Source: CAZOIA01 sp964579675 (GTDB lineage: Bacteria > Planctomycetota > Phycisphaerae > UBA1845 > PWPN01). From it: a stretch of 24,754 bases of DNA. Where the stretch lies: positions 1-24,754 of the forward strand of contig CAZOIA010000075.1 in assembly GCA_964579675.1 (NCBI GenBank). Reading direction: 5' to 3'. Of the stretch, positions 1-8,100 are shown piece by piece. Position numbers and translations under genes: made by a program. How positions within the stretch are numbered: the stretch's first letter is position 1; each line of letters starts with the position of its first letter. The notes under the pieces were generated by a model that saw nothing but the letters and a program-made list of their open reading frames with translations, was not told where the DNA came from and did no database searches.

Positions 1-74
1 CGGTCGGGGTTCGGAAAAGCGAGGTGCCGTCCCCTTCTCCGCCCGAAGGTCCCCTCCGGAACTGTCACGCACCC
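1..74 (-). repeat. Dispersed repeat, copy 1 (cut by window edge)
   Basis: Bases 1-29 are an exact reverse-complement match to 21951-21979. The similarity continues with about ten differences and one single-base gap to base 74, pairing with 21905. The repeat stops three bases before the stop codon of the MMPL gene, so it lies wholly between genes. In the other copy the part matching bases 1-17 is one arm of a large hairpin whose second arm would lie left of base 1 here, so this copy is probably truncated by the window rather than by nature. The repeat contains no gene. Confidence 0.85.
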
Positions 75-77
75 CTT

Positions 78-2288
78 TCACACATTCGTACCTTGTTCGA
101 GGCCCGCCCGACGTTTCCAGCGCCGGGTGACCATAAAGAAGCTCGGTATCAACAGCGGCCGAACGAAGAACGTGTCGATCAGGATCCCCAGCGCCAGTGT
201 GAAACCGGTCTGCTTGAGCAGGGACAACCCGCCCGCCCACAGCGACCCGAGCGTGGCGGCCATGATGATCCCGCAACTGCTGATCACCGCGCCCGTGCTG
301 ATGATCGCCCGCCGGGCTGCCTCCGCGTCATCCCCCCGGGCCCGCTCCTGGAGAAGACGCGTCACCAGGAAGATGTTGTAATCCTGCCCGACCGCCACCA
401 CGATCACGAAAACGATGAGCCTGACCTTCCAGTCCAGTCCTCCCAAGCCCATCACATGGACAAAGAACCACTCGCTCAGACACAGAGTCGCCCCGTACGT
501 CAGCCAGGTCGCCAGCACCATGAACAACGTCAGGGGCACATCGCGGATCAACCCGAGCACGATGAGCACGATGACCGCGGTCGCCAGGAGCATCACCCGT
601 CGCAGATCACGTCCGGCAACGGAGCGGACGGCGATCACGTAGGGCGTTGGGCCGGCGAGCAGCACCTCGGTTCCCCGGCCGGCCCGGGTCTGCTCAGCCG
701 CTACCTCGCCCGCGATCGCCCGAACCTTATCGACGATCGCCATCGCCTCGGGCGAAAACGGCTCACGATCGATGAGGATTTCCAGACGAAGCACCCGGGA
801 GTCGGCTGAGAGGTAGAACTCGCGCGTCAGGCGCGACAGGAGGGTGCCGACGAGTGGGGTGGCGCCGCCCCCGGACCCACCGAGCGGCGCGTCCAGCGAG
901 TAAACGTCGTACACACCTTCGAGCGCTCCGGCGCGATCGGTCACGGCCCGGCTTATCGACTTCAGATCGCTCATTGCCGCGGTCGGCTGCTCGAAATGCA
1001 GCAAGAGGGCATTGGAGTAGAGTTGGCCCTTGGAGAAGTGCTCCCGGGCAATGTCGTACCCGCGCGAGGATGAAGAGTCGGGCGGCAATTCCGAGAGGGC
1101 GTCGAATCGCGGCTGGATACTCAACGACCGCAGCGCGAGCCCGCCCAGCAGGAGTGTTCCGACCAGCAGGGACACGCCCGGCCGTCGGGTGACGCGATCG
1201 GCAAGCGCAGGCCAGATCAGGCGCTGCCCGATGCTTGGTCTGCCCCCGGGCCCGATCGGCCAGAACAACGCCCGCCCGAGTAGCCGGGCCAGCGCCGGCG
1301 AAAGCGTCAACGCCGCCAGCAAAGCGATGCTCAGTACTGCGGCCAGCACCCGGCCTGCGTTCCGGGTCGGCACCAGGTCGGTCGCCACCATGCAGGTCAG
1401 GCCGCAGATCGTGGTGGCAGCGCTGGCCAGAATCGAGGGCCCGGCCTGGCGCGTGGCAGCAGCCGCGGACAGGTCAAAGTCGAAGCCGGCCCGGAGCGAT
1501 TCCCGGTATCGCGCGATCCAGAACAACGCATAATCGACCCCGGCGCCGAAAATCAACACCACGGCGAAGATCCGCTCCATGTCGGAAATGTCCCAGCCGG
1601 CGACCGTGAGCATTGCCAGCATCACGAACGCAAGGTACACGCTCGCCCCGATCGAAACCAAAGGGATCAGGGCGCCGACCGGAGATCGATAGACGATGAT
1701 CAGGATGGTCAGCACGGCAATGACCGTTACCCACGTGGTGGCGTCCAGCGCCCGTGCGGTGTGGATCGCGTAATCCCGGCCAATGCCGGCGGTCCCGGTG
1801 ATCTCGACGGCCAGGCCCGCAGGCGGGTCGGCCCGGACAATGGCCTCGACGCGCTCGACGGCGGCCTTGGTGGCAGGACTGATGAAGTTGCTGGACAGGC
1901 TGACGACGGCCATCGCCGCCTGCTGGTCCCGGCTGACCAGGCGAGGCATGAGGAAAGGCAGGGCAGGCGAGAGGACGCGCCCCTCGGTGGCGTCCCCGGC
2001 AGCCCGGGCGGCACGGGCGAGCCAGTCGAAGTCCTCGGGCGTCAAGCCCGTGCGTCGCTGAGCGATGATCACGATCCGACTACGGGCGGCGATAGTGGGA
2101 AATGCCTCGCGGAGCAGTGCCATCGCCCGGTTGTGCGGGGAATCCGCGGGCAGGAACGAGCCGACGTCGCCGGGCGGAGCCTCCGCCCCCAGCACCGCCC
2201 AGATCACCCCGCCCCCGATCACCAGCCCCCACGCCAGGATGATGAGCAAAGGTCGCCGGGCGATCAGCTCTCCCAACCACGTGAACAT
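78..2288 (-). CDS. MMPL-family RND-type transporter
   Basis: A 736-residue inner-membrane protein of the MMPL/RND superfamily, which usually exports lipids, hopanoids or other hydrophobic compounds using the proton gradient. The layout is the classic duplicated one: a first membrane helix near residues 12-34, a periplasmic domain to about 180, five helices to about 350, another single helix near 375-393, a second periplasmic domain to about 575, and a final helix bundle. The diagnostic GxDY motifs occur once in each half, as GAGVDYALF near residue 248 and VAVGQDYNIF near residue 631, each followed by a cytoplasmic R-x-x-E segment. The start at 2288 opens with MFTWLGELIARRP, typical of the family, though no clear Shine-Dalgarno sequence precedes it. 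There is no adaptor or outer-membrane partner next to it. The substrate cannot be told from the sequence. Confidence 0.93.
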   Translation of the reverse strand: MFTWLGELIARRPLLIILAWGLVIGGGVIWAVLGAEAPPGDVGSFLPADSPHNRAMALLREAFPTIAARSRIVIIAQRRTGLTPEDFDWLARAARAAGDATEGRVLSPALPFLMPRLVSRDQQAAMAVVSLSSNFISPATKAAVERVEAIVRADPPAGLAVEITGTAGIGRDYAIHTARALDATTWVTVIAVLTILIIVYRSPVGALIPLVSIGASVYLAFVMLAMLTVAGWDISDMERIFAVVLIFGAGVDYALFWIARYRESLRAGFDFDLSAAAATRQAGPSILASAATTICGLTCMVATDLVPTRNAGRVLAAVLSIALLAALTLSPALARLLGRALFWPIGPGGRPSIGQRLIWPALADRVTRRPGVSLLVGTLLLGGLALRSLSIQPRFDALSELPPDSSSSRGYDIAREHFSKGQLYSNALLLHFEQPTAAMSDLKSISRAVTDRAGALEGVYDVYSLDAPLGGSGGGATPLVGTLLSRLTREFYLSADSRVLRLEILIDREPFSPEAMAIVDKVRAIAGEVAAEQTRAGRGTEVLLAGPTPYVIAVRSVAGRDLRRVMLLATAVIVLIVLGLIRDVPLTLFMVLATWLTYGATLCLSEWFFVHVMGLGGLDWKVRLIVFVIVVAVGQDYNIFLVTRLLQERARGDDAEAARRAIISTGAVISSCGIIMAATLGSLWAGGLSLLKQTGFTLALGILIDTFFVRPLLIPSFFMVTRRWKRRAGLEQGTNV

Positions 2289-2508
2289 GGCGCGGTTTTA
2301 GCGGCTCGATCTGGGCCCGACAAGGCACCAGCCTGCCTGAGCGCCTTGCCGGACGCATCCGCGGGAAGCTTGCGCGCGAGACCGGCACGAAATACCTGAT
2401 CCCGGCCGCGAGGGGTCCTGAGGCGCTCGCCGGTGAGTCCGGTAAACTCATCAGGCAGCCACGCCGACGCAATTACAGTCAGGATTACCATGACCGCTAG
2501 ACTGATTG

Positions 2509-2538
2509 TTGACAAGGTCCCTACGGCAGGATTAGCAT
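2509..2538 (+). promoter_or_regulatory. Possible sigma70-like promoter in the 2289-2880 gap
   Basis: A perfect TTGACA box (2509-2514) is followed after 18 bases by TAGCAT (2533-2538), inside the only AT-richer patch of the 592-base gap between the MMPL gene and the GerMN-amidase gene. It points toward the amidase gene but lies about 340 bases upstream of its start, which would imply a long leader. The rest of the gap shows no convincing gene and no strong hairpin. Confidence 0.3.
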
Positions 2539-2880
2539 AGTAATTGGGAAGTCATCGCGAGCGGCCCCACGCCGGTCCCAGGCAGGGTTTCATCCGTCGT
2601 CTCGACAGCGATGTGCGCTCGTGCAATGGCTCGGCTCTCGGAGAGGATTTGGGGCGACGCGGGATCATCGACGTGACCCCCCGATTTTAGATCCCGATTC
2701 CACTCCGCCAATTCAGCAACTCGGGATGGCAGATCGCCTTGTCGTCCGGCGGCTGTCACGTCCGTCCAGATCGCACGTGTCGCTGGGCGTCGCGGCAGTT
2801 GAGCTTGTGGGGCGTTGAAGGCCTCTTCCGCAAGAGCAGGCTTGCGGGAAAGCGCCCATCTTCAGGAGAGGATGCTGGTT

Positions 2881-5800
2881 ATGAGCATGAGTGGGAAATC
2901 TCTTAGCGTTACCGTCGGTTGTGTCGCGCTGGGTCTGCTCGCATCGGGGGCAGGCGCCGAGACGGTTGAGGTGCTGTTTGAGGCGGACGGATACCTGGTC
3001 CGCGTGGCGCGCCCGGTTCCGGAGCGGGAGATACCGGCGGCGGTGCTCGCCCTGGTCGCCGGCCCCACCACGCAGGAGGCGGAGGCGGGTATTTACTCGC
3101 ATATTCCCGCCGGCGTCGAAGTGGTTGACGTCAAGCTGTCGGGCGATACGGTCAGCGTGGACCTCTCGCCGGAGGTACTGACAGGCTTCGACGAAGCGGC
3201 CCTGGCCGACATGTTCCGTCAGTTTCGCGCCACGCTCGGCGACTTTCCCGAGATCCTGAGTATTCGACTGACCTGCCGGGGCAGACTGCTCTCGACTTAC
3301 CTCGAACCGGCCCAGGTCGACGTCGTGCCGCTGCCACCGCCGGCGGCGTTCCTGGAACCGGAGGTGACGGGGCTGAGCGGTACGAGTGTTACCATCGGGC
3401 CGTCGCACGGGCGATACTGGAACGGGTCCGGCTGGTATTGGCAGCGGTCGGATCCCTGCGTCTACGGCGAAGCGGTTCTGGAGGACACCAACAGCATCCG
3501 CCTGATGCAGTTCCTCAACCAGTACCTGGCCCAGGACGGGGCAACGGTGCACGTCTGCCGGGAGTTGGACGAGAGCAACTGCTGCCATGGCGATACCGGT
3601 CTGCACTGGTGGAAAATGGCGGCCCGCTACTGGCTCGAGCACATCGGCGTTCCCTCCTGGGTGTGGGACAGTTCCACGACGCATTACAACGACGACATCC
3701 GGGCCCGACCGCTGTACTCGGATTATGTCGGCTCGAATATCTACGTCTCCTGCCACACGAACGCCGGCGGAGGGACCGGCACCGAGACTTACCGCGACAC
3801 TGCGATGGAGCACCCCGAACACGAGACGAACAGCTACAACCTGGCCCTGGCCGTACACAACAACGCCATCGACGCCATTCGCGACATGTACGACGGGGGG
3901 TGGACGAATCGAGGGGTGAAGGACTCGAACGGCGGATTCGGCGAGATTCGTATTCCCAACCGGCCTGCCTGCCTAATAGAACTGGCGTTCCACGACAAGT
4001 GCGACAGGGATGCCCAATACCTGACGGACAACTTCTTCCGCTCCGTGGCGGAGTGGGGCGTGTACAAGGGTATCTGCCAGTATTTCGGAAGGACCCCGGG
4101 ATGGGACAAGTACTCGGATGAGTACGTCAGCGACACGATCCCGTCGAGCATGAACGCGGGGCAGAGTTACAACGTCAGTGTGACGTTCCGAAACCGCGGC
4201 GTCCTGTGGACGACGGCCCGGAGCTTCCGCCTTGGCGCGGTTGACGACAGCGACCCGTTCACGTCCTTCAATCGGGTGGACATCTCGGGCGAGGTCCGGC
4301 CGGGATCGGAATACACGTTCAACTTCACCATGACCGCCCCGGTCGGCGCCGGGACCTATACCACGGATTGGCGCATGGTTCGCGACGGCGTGACCTGGTT
4401 CGGCGCGACGCACACCGAGCAGGTGACCGTCACCGGCGGCGGTCCCAGCGACCACGCGCAGTACATCAGTGACACCATCCCGGGCAACATGACTCCGGGC
4501 CAGACCATCCAGGTTGACGTGACGTTCAAGAACAACGGCACGACGACGTGGACCAAGGCGGCCGGCTACAAGCTGGGGGCGGTCGGCGATTCCGACCCGT
4601 TCGCCGCCACCCGGCATGAACTCAACGAGGGCGAATCCATATCCCCGGGGAGCCAGCGGACCTTCACGTTCACGTTCACCGCTCCGGGTACGGCGGATAC
4701 GTACACCACGGACTGGCGAATGCTGCAGGACGGCGGCGCCGGCTGGTTCGGCGACACGCTCACCAAGAACGTCGCGGTGAGCGGCGGATCGCTTCCGCCC
4801 GGCTCGTGGACGCACGATTCAGGCGAGTTCTACCCTGATGATCGTCCCGATTGGGCGCGCCGGGGCGATCTCTGCGCGGGGTACACGGTTTACTACCGAA
4901 CTGCTCGTTACGGCGGCGCGGACGAATACTTTTGCAATTGGGACCCAGGATGGGATTTTCGAGGGCGGTTCAAATTCGACACGATCATCCCCTGCAACTA
5001 CGCGTGGGAAGGTACGAGGTACCGCTTTAACCGACACGGCTACTCTTGGAACGGAAACAACCCGGACACCAACCGCAAATTCAGCAAGGATCTCGACCAG
5101 TGCGCCTATGGCGGCTGGATCACGATTGACGAGCGCAACTGGGACGGCGACCGTGTGGGGTCCTGCAACATCGGCAGCAACGACACGTGGCACACCTGTG
5201 GAGACCCATCCCACTGGCATGTGGTCGGTGCGTCGAAGGGCCGCTGGTACGGCTGCAAGTGGTATTACATCAACGACTGGGTGTGCCTGGGCGGTTACAG
5301 CGGCAGCCTTACGGATAACGCCACCGGCTGGGATGAGGCCGACATCTATCTCTACCCGGCCGTCGATACGAGCCACGGCAATGTCTTTGCGTACAACGGC
5401 GAGGTGCCCGGCCGCGTGACCACCGGTGACTGCAACTGGCAGAACAGTCTGAACTTCAAGGGCAACGCGTCAGCCTACGGCAACTGCGACAACTGCTACT
5501 CCTACGGCTTCGCCTGGATGTACTCACCGGGCGGATGCGGACCGAAGTGGCTCATCGGGTCCGACGACGGGAACCGGCTGTGGGTCAACGGCTCGCTGAG
5601 AAACGACAACGACGCCAGTCGCGGACTTACCCGCGATGACGACGAGACCGGCGGGTACGGCTGGAGCGCCGGCTGGGGGCGGGTTCTGTTCAAGGTCCGC
5701 AACGGCACCGGTGGCTTTGAAGGCACGGTCAGCCTCAGAAACGGCGGAACCCGAGACTGGAATGAGCCGAGTGTGCAGGTGTTCGATCTTGGCGGCTACT

Positions 5801-7944
5801 ACAGCTACGGGCTCGGTTGCGAGCAGGACGGCTGGTATCCGGGGATCGACGTGGCGAGCTTCTACGGGTCCAACAACCCCGGTCCCAACAGCGATCACTA
5901 CGGCAACGACACCACCGTCAGCGTGAGTGGGACGGCATGGGCCAACGGCCCGGTTCCACTGTGGAAAGTGATGCACTTTGAGTGGGGCTACGGTCTTTCC
6001 GGGGATACGGACTACACGGACGTGAGTTCGAGCGGGTCGAGCTGGTCGCATACGCACAGCGGCGTGACGGGCCACCGGCGGTTTCACTTCTTTGCCGTCA
6101 GCAAGTCCCGCCGGACCTCATTCCAGGACAGCGGCGCGACCGGCGGGTGGAACTGGGCCGACGGCGGGCCGGCCAACTACATGGACGTGTACGTCGATAA
6201 CGCGCCGCCGCAGAACCCGACTTTCTCCAGCGTCAGCGCCGCCAGCACCGGACAGATCAACCTGAACTGGTCCATACCCCTCGACGAGGGCGTGGGGGTA
6301 GGGGCCGGCAGCACGGAGTACGCCTCCGAGGGCGGTGACAACGCCTACCGCCGCGGCGATGTCGGCGTTTACGTCAGGCGCAGCGGGAGCGGCATTTACG
6401 GGTGGGGGACCTGGACCTCGTGCAGCGATACCGGACTGTCCGCCAACACGCAATACACTTACACCATCGAGGCACGCGACAACAGCAGCGGCGGGCGCGG
6501 CGGATGGAACAACGCCACCGGCCAGCAGGATTCGACCACCAGGTTCACACTCATCGAATCGCCCACCGGCCTGACCTGTGCCAATGTCACGACGGACAGC
6601 ATAGACGCCGCCCTGGCGGGCAGCTTCAGCAACCTTACCTCGGGTAGTTCGGGAACCTACCTTGAGAACACCACGGCCGCCACCAACTCCGGCTGGAGGC
6701 AGCACAACAACGCCTGGAGCAATTCGGGACTGAGCGCCAACAAGCAGTACAGCTTCTCGGTCAAGGCGCGTAACGGCGACGGCGTCGAGACTTCGACCGT
6801 CAGCAACTCCGCCTGGACGCTTTCGCAGCCGCCCACGCCGGGCAGCGTCGGCCCCGACACGACGGACCCCTGTCCCGGGGACGATGTGAACTGGACGGCG
6901 GTGGGCGGTTTCGGCGAAGGCAAGATTGAATACTACCGGTATGCCTGGGATCAGAGCCCCACGCATACGTGGACGGGTTCGGAAACCCAGTGGTCCGGCG
7001 GAACGATTGCCACCACGCCCACCGCACCGGGCGATTGGTATCTGCACGTTCAGGGCTACAACGGAGCTGACGTGGCGAACGGGACGTACAGCTACTCGGT
7101 GACGGCTCTGGAGTTGGTGTCGGTCGCGGCAGATCCGGCGGATCAGGCGTCTCCGGAGGGAGGGACGGCCACGTTCACGGTGACGGCCTCGGGTGTGAAC
7201 CTGATCTACCAGTGGTACGACAGCGGTGGTCCGTTGAGCAACGGGAGTCGTATCTCGGGTGCGGACACGGCCACGCTGGAGATCGCCGACGTGGACGCCT
7301 CGGACGTAGCGGCCGGCCCGTACCATTGCCAGGTATCGGGGGATTGCGGGGATCCCGCGGCGTCCGGCTCGGCGAGCCTGATGCTGATCAGTTGGCAGAG
7401 TGTGCGGTCGCATGATGGCTTTGGCGAATTGGCCATTGACCTGGAGCCTGACGAGGGCAACGATCCGATGTCGGAGCCCCGGCGGTATGGGATTCAGAAG
7501 ATCACGGTCCAGTTCACGGAAACGGTGGCGGCGGCGGACGGGTCTCTGGACGTGAATGACGTGGTGGTGACGGACTCGGAGTCTCAGTCGTACGTGCCGC
7601 ATTCCGTGTCACTGGTGGGCGGGGATCTGGCGCTGGTGGTCGAGTTCGAGGCGGGCGATCTCCCGGACGGCAAGTGTTACACGTTCGAGCTGGCGGGCAA
7701 GTTCAAGAAGTCTGGTGCGAGCGTGGCGCTGGGCGGTAACATGAACTGCGAGGTCCGGGGCCTGGTGGGTGATGTGAACAACGACGGCAACACCGACCTG
7801 ATCGACATGGGGCGGGTCAAGAGCAAGAACCGCCTGTCGGCCGCTGAGAGTCCCGCGGACGACGTGAACCTGAGCGGGAGCGTCAATCTGGTGGATATGG
7901 CCCTGGTCAAGAGCCTGAACGGCAACTCGGCCCCGTGTCCGTAG
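2881..7944 (+). CDS. Secreted GerMN / amidase_3 multidomain protein with dockerin end
   Basis: A 1687-residue secreted protein likely to cleave the N-acetylmuramoyl-L-alanine bond of peptidoglycan. A signal peptide (residues 1-26, ending ASGAGA) is followed by a GerMN domain (about 27-140) and a zinc amidase_3 domain (about 165-390). The expected ligands are all present: H176 (GPSHG), E201 (LEDT), H292 (SCHTN), and catalytic E367 (LIELAF). Two NBR1-type Ig-like domains follow (about 410-520 and 521-640), then a Trp/Cys-rich stretch, a PA14-like region (about 870-970, SDDGNRLWVNG), two Fn3-like domains (about 1109-1320), an Ig-like domain (about 1409-1503) and a dockerin-like duplicated repeat (1630-1687). 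ATG 2881 is chosen because GGAGAGG lies 9 bases upstream; ATG 2872 would sit directly against it. The gene stands alone and converges on another dockerin-bearing gene. Amidase assignment is firm; the role of the tail is inferred. Confidence 0.9.
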   Translation: MSMSGKSLSVTVGCVALGLLASGAGAETVEVLFEADGYLVRVARPVPEREIPAAVLALVAGPTTQEAEAGIYSHIPAGVEVVDVKLSGDTVSVDLSPEVLTGFDEAALADMFRQFRATLGDFPEILSIRLTCRGRLLSTYLEPAQVDVVPLPPPAAFLEPEVTGLSGTSVTIGPSHGRYWNGSGWYWQRSDPCVYGEAVLEDTNSIRLMQFLNQYLAQDGATVHVCRELDESNCCHGDTGLHWWKMAARYWLEHIGVPSWVWDSSTTHYNDDIRARPLYSDYVGSNIYVSCHTNAGGGTGTETYRDTAMEHPEHETNSYNLALAVHNNAIDAIRDMYDGGWTNRGVKDSNGGFGEIRIPNRPACLIELAFHDKCDRDAQYLTDNFFRSVAEWGVYKGICQYFGRTPGWDKYSDEYVSDTIPSSMNAGQSYNVSVTFRNRGVLWTTARSFRLGAVDDSDPFTSFNRVDISGEVRPGSEYTFNFTMTAPVGAGTYTTDWRMVRDGVTWFGATHTEQVTVTGGGPSDHAQYISDTIPGNMTPGQTIQVDVTFKNNGTTTWTKAAGYKLGAVGDSDPFAATRHELNEGESISPGSQRTFTFTFTAPGTADTYTTDWRMLQDGGAGWFGDTLTKNVAVSGGSLPPGSWTHDSGEFYPDDRPDWARRGDLCAGYTVYYRTARYGGADEYFCNWDPGWDFRGRFKFDTIIPCNYAWEGTRYRFNRHGYSWNGNNPDTNRKFSKDLDQCAYGGWITIDERNWDGDRVGSCNIGSNDTWHTCGDPSHWHVVGASKGRWYGCKWYYINDWVCLGGYSGSLTDNATGWDEADIYLYPAVDTSHGNVFAYNGEVPGRVTTGDCNWQNSLNFKGNASAYGNCDNCYSYGFAWMYSPGGCGPKWLIGSDDGNRLWVNGSLRNDNDASRGLTRDDDETGGYGWSAGWGRVLFKVRNGTGGFEGTVSLRNGGTRDWNEPSVQVFDLGGYYSYGLGCEQDGWYPGIDVASFYGSNNPGPNSDHYGNDTTVSVSGTAWANGPVPLWKVMHFEWGYGLSGDTDYTDVSSSGSSWSHTHSGVTGHRRFHFFAVSKSRRTSFQDSGATGGWNWADGGPANYMDVYVDNAPPQNPTFSSVSAASTGQINLNWSIPLDEGVGVGAGSTEYASEGGDNAYRRGDVGVYVRRSGSGIYGWGTWTSCSDTGLSANTQYTYTIEARDNSSGGRGGWNNATGQQDSTTRFTLIESPTGLTCANVTTDSIDAALAGSFSNLTSGSSGTYLENTTAATNSGWRQHNNAWSNSGLSANKQYSFSVKARNGDGVETSTVSNSAWTLSQPPTPGSVGPDTTDPCPGDDVNWTAVGGFGEGKIEYYRYAWDQSPTHTWTGSETQWSGGTIATTPTAPGDWYLHVQGYNGADVANGTYSYSVTALELVSVAADPADQASPEGGTATFTVTASGVNLIYQWYDSGGPLSNGSRISGADTATLEIADVDASDVAAGPYHCQVSGDCGDPAASGSASLMLISWQSVRSHDGFGELAIDLEPDEGNDPMSEPRRYGIQKITVQFTETVAAADGSLDVNDVVVTDSESQSYVPHSVSLVGGDLALVVEFEAGDLPDGKCYTFELAGKFKKSGASVALGGNMNCEVRGLVGDVNNDGNTDLIDMGRVKSKNRLSAAESPADDVNLSGSVNLVDMALVKSLNGNSAPCP

Positions 7945-8100
7945 GACTGCGGCTACCCAGGCGATTACGCACTCTCCGTGACCCGCGAACGTACTCGGGT
8001 GGCCGCCCGCACCGTGCACCTGTCCCGCGGAACCGGGCCCCAGCGCGTGGTGGTGCCCGTTCCATAAGCGATCACCCACGTGGTCGGAGAAAGGGCCGGC

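Noticed and set aside
2264..2515. 83-residue minus-strand frame with a signal-like N-terminus upstream of the MMPL gene
   Set aside because: It starts at a TTG without a ribosome-binding site, overlaps the MMPL start, and the rest is low-quality Arg/Ala-rich sequence with no recognisable domain.
6118..7602. 494-residue minus-strand frame opposite the GerMN-amidase gene
   Set aside because: It is antisense to Fn3 and Ig-like coding sequence and is rich in Arg, Val and Gly, as expected from high-GC antisense frames.
7945..8100. Terminator between the two convergent dockerin genes
   Set aside because: I found no stable hairpin followed by a T run on either strand in this 156-base gap.
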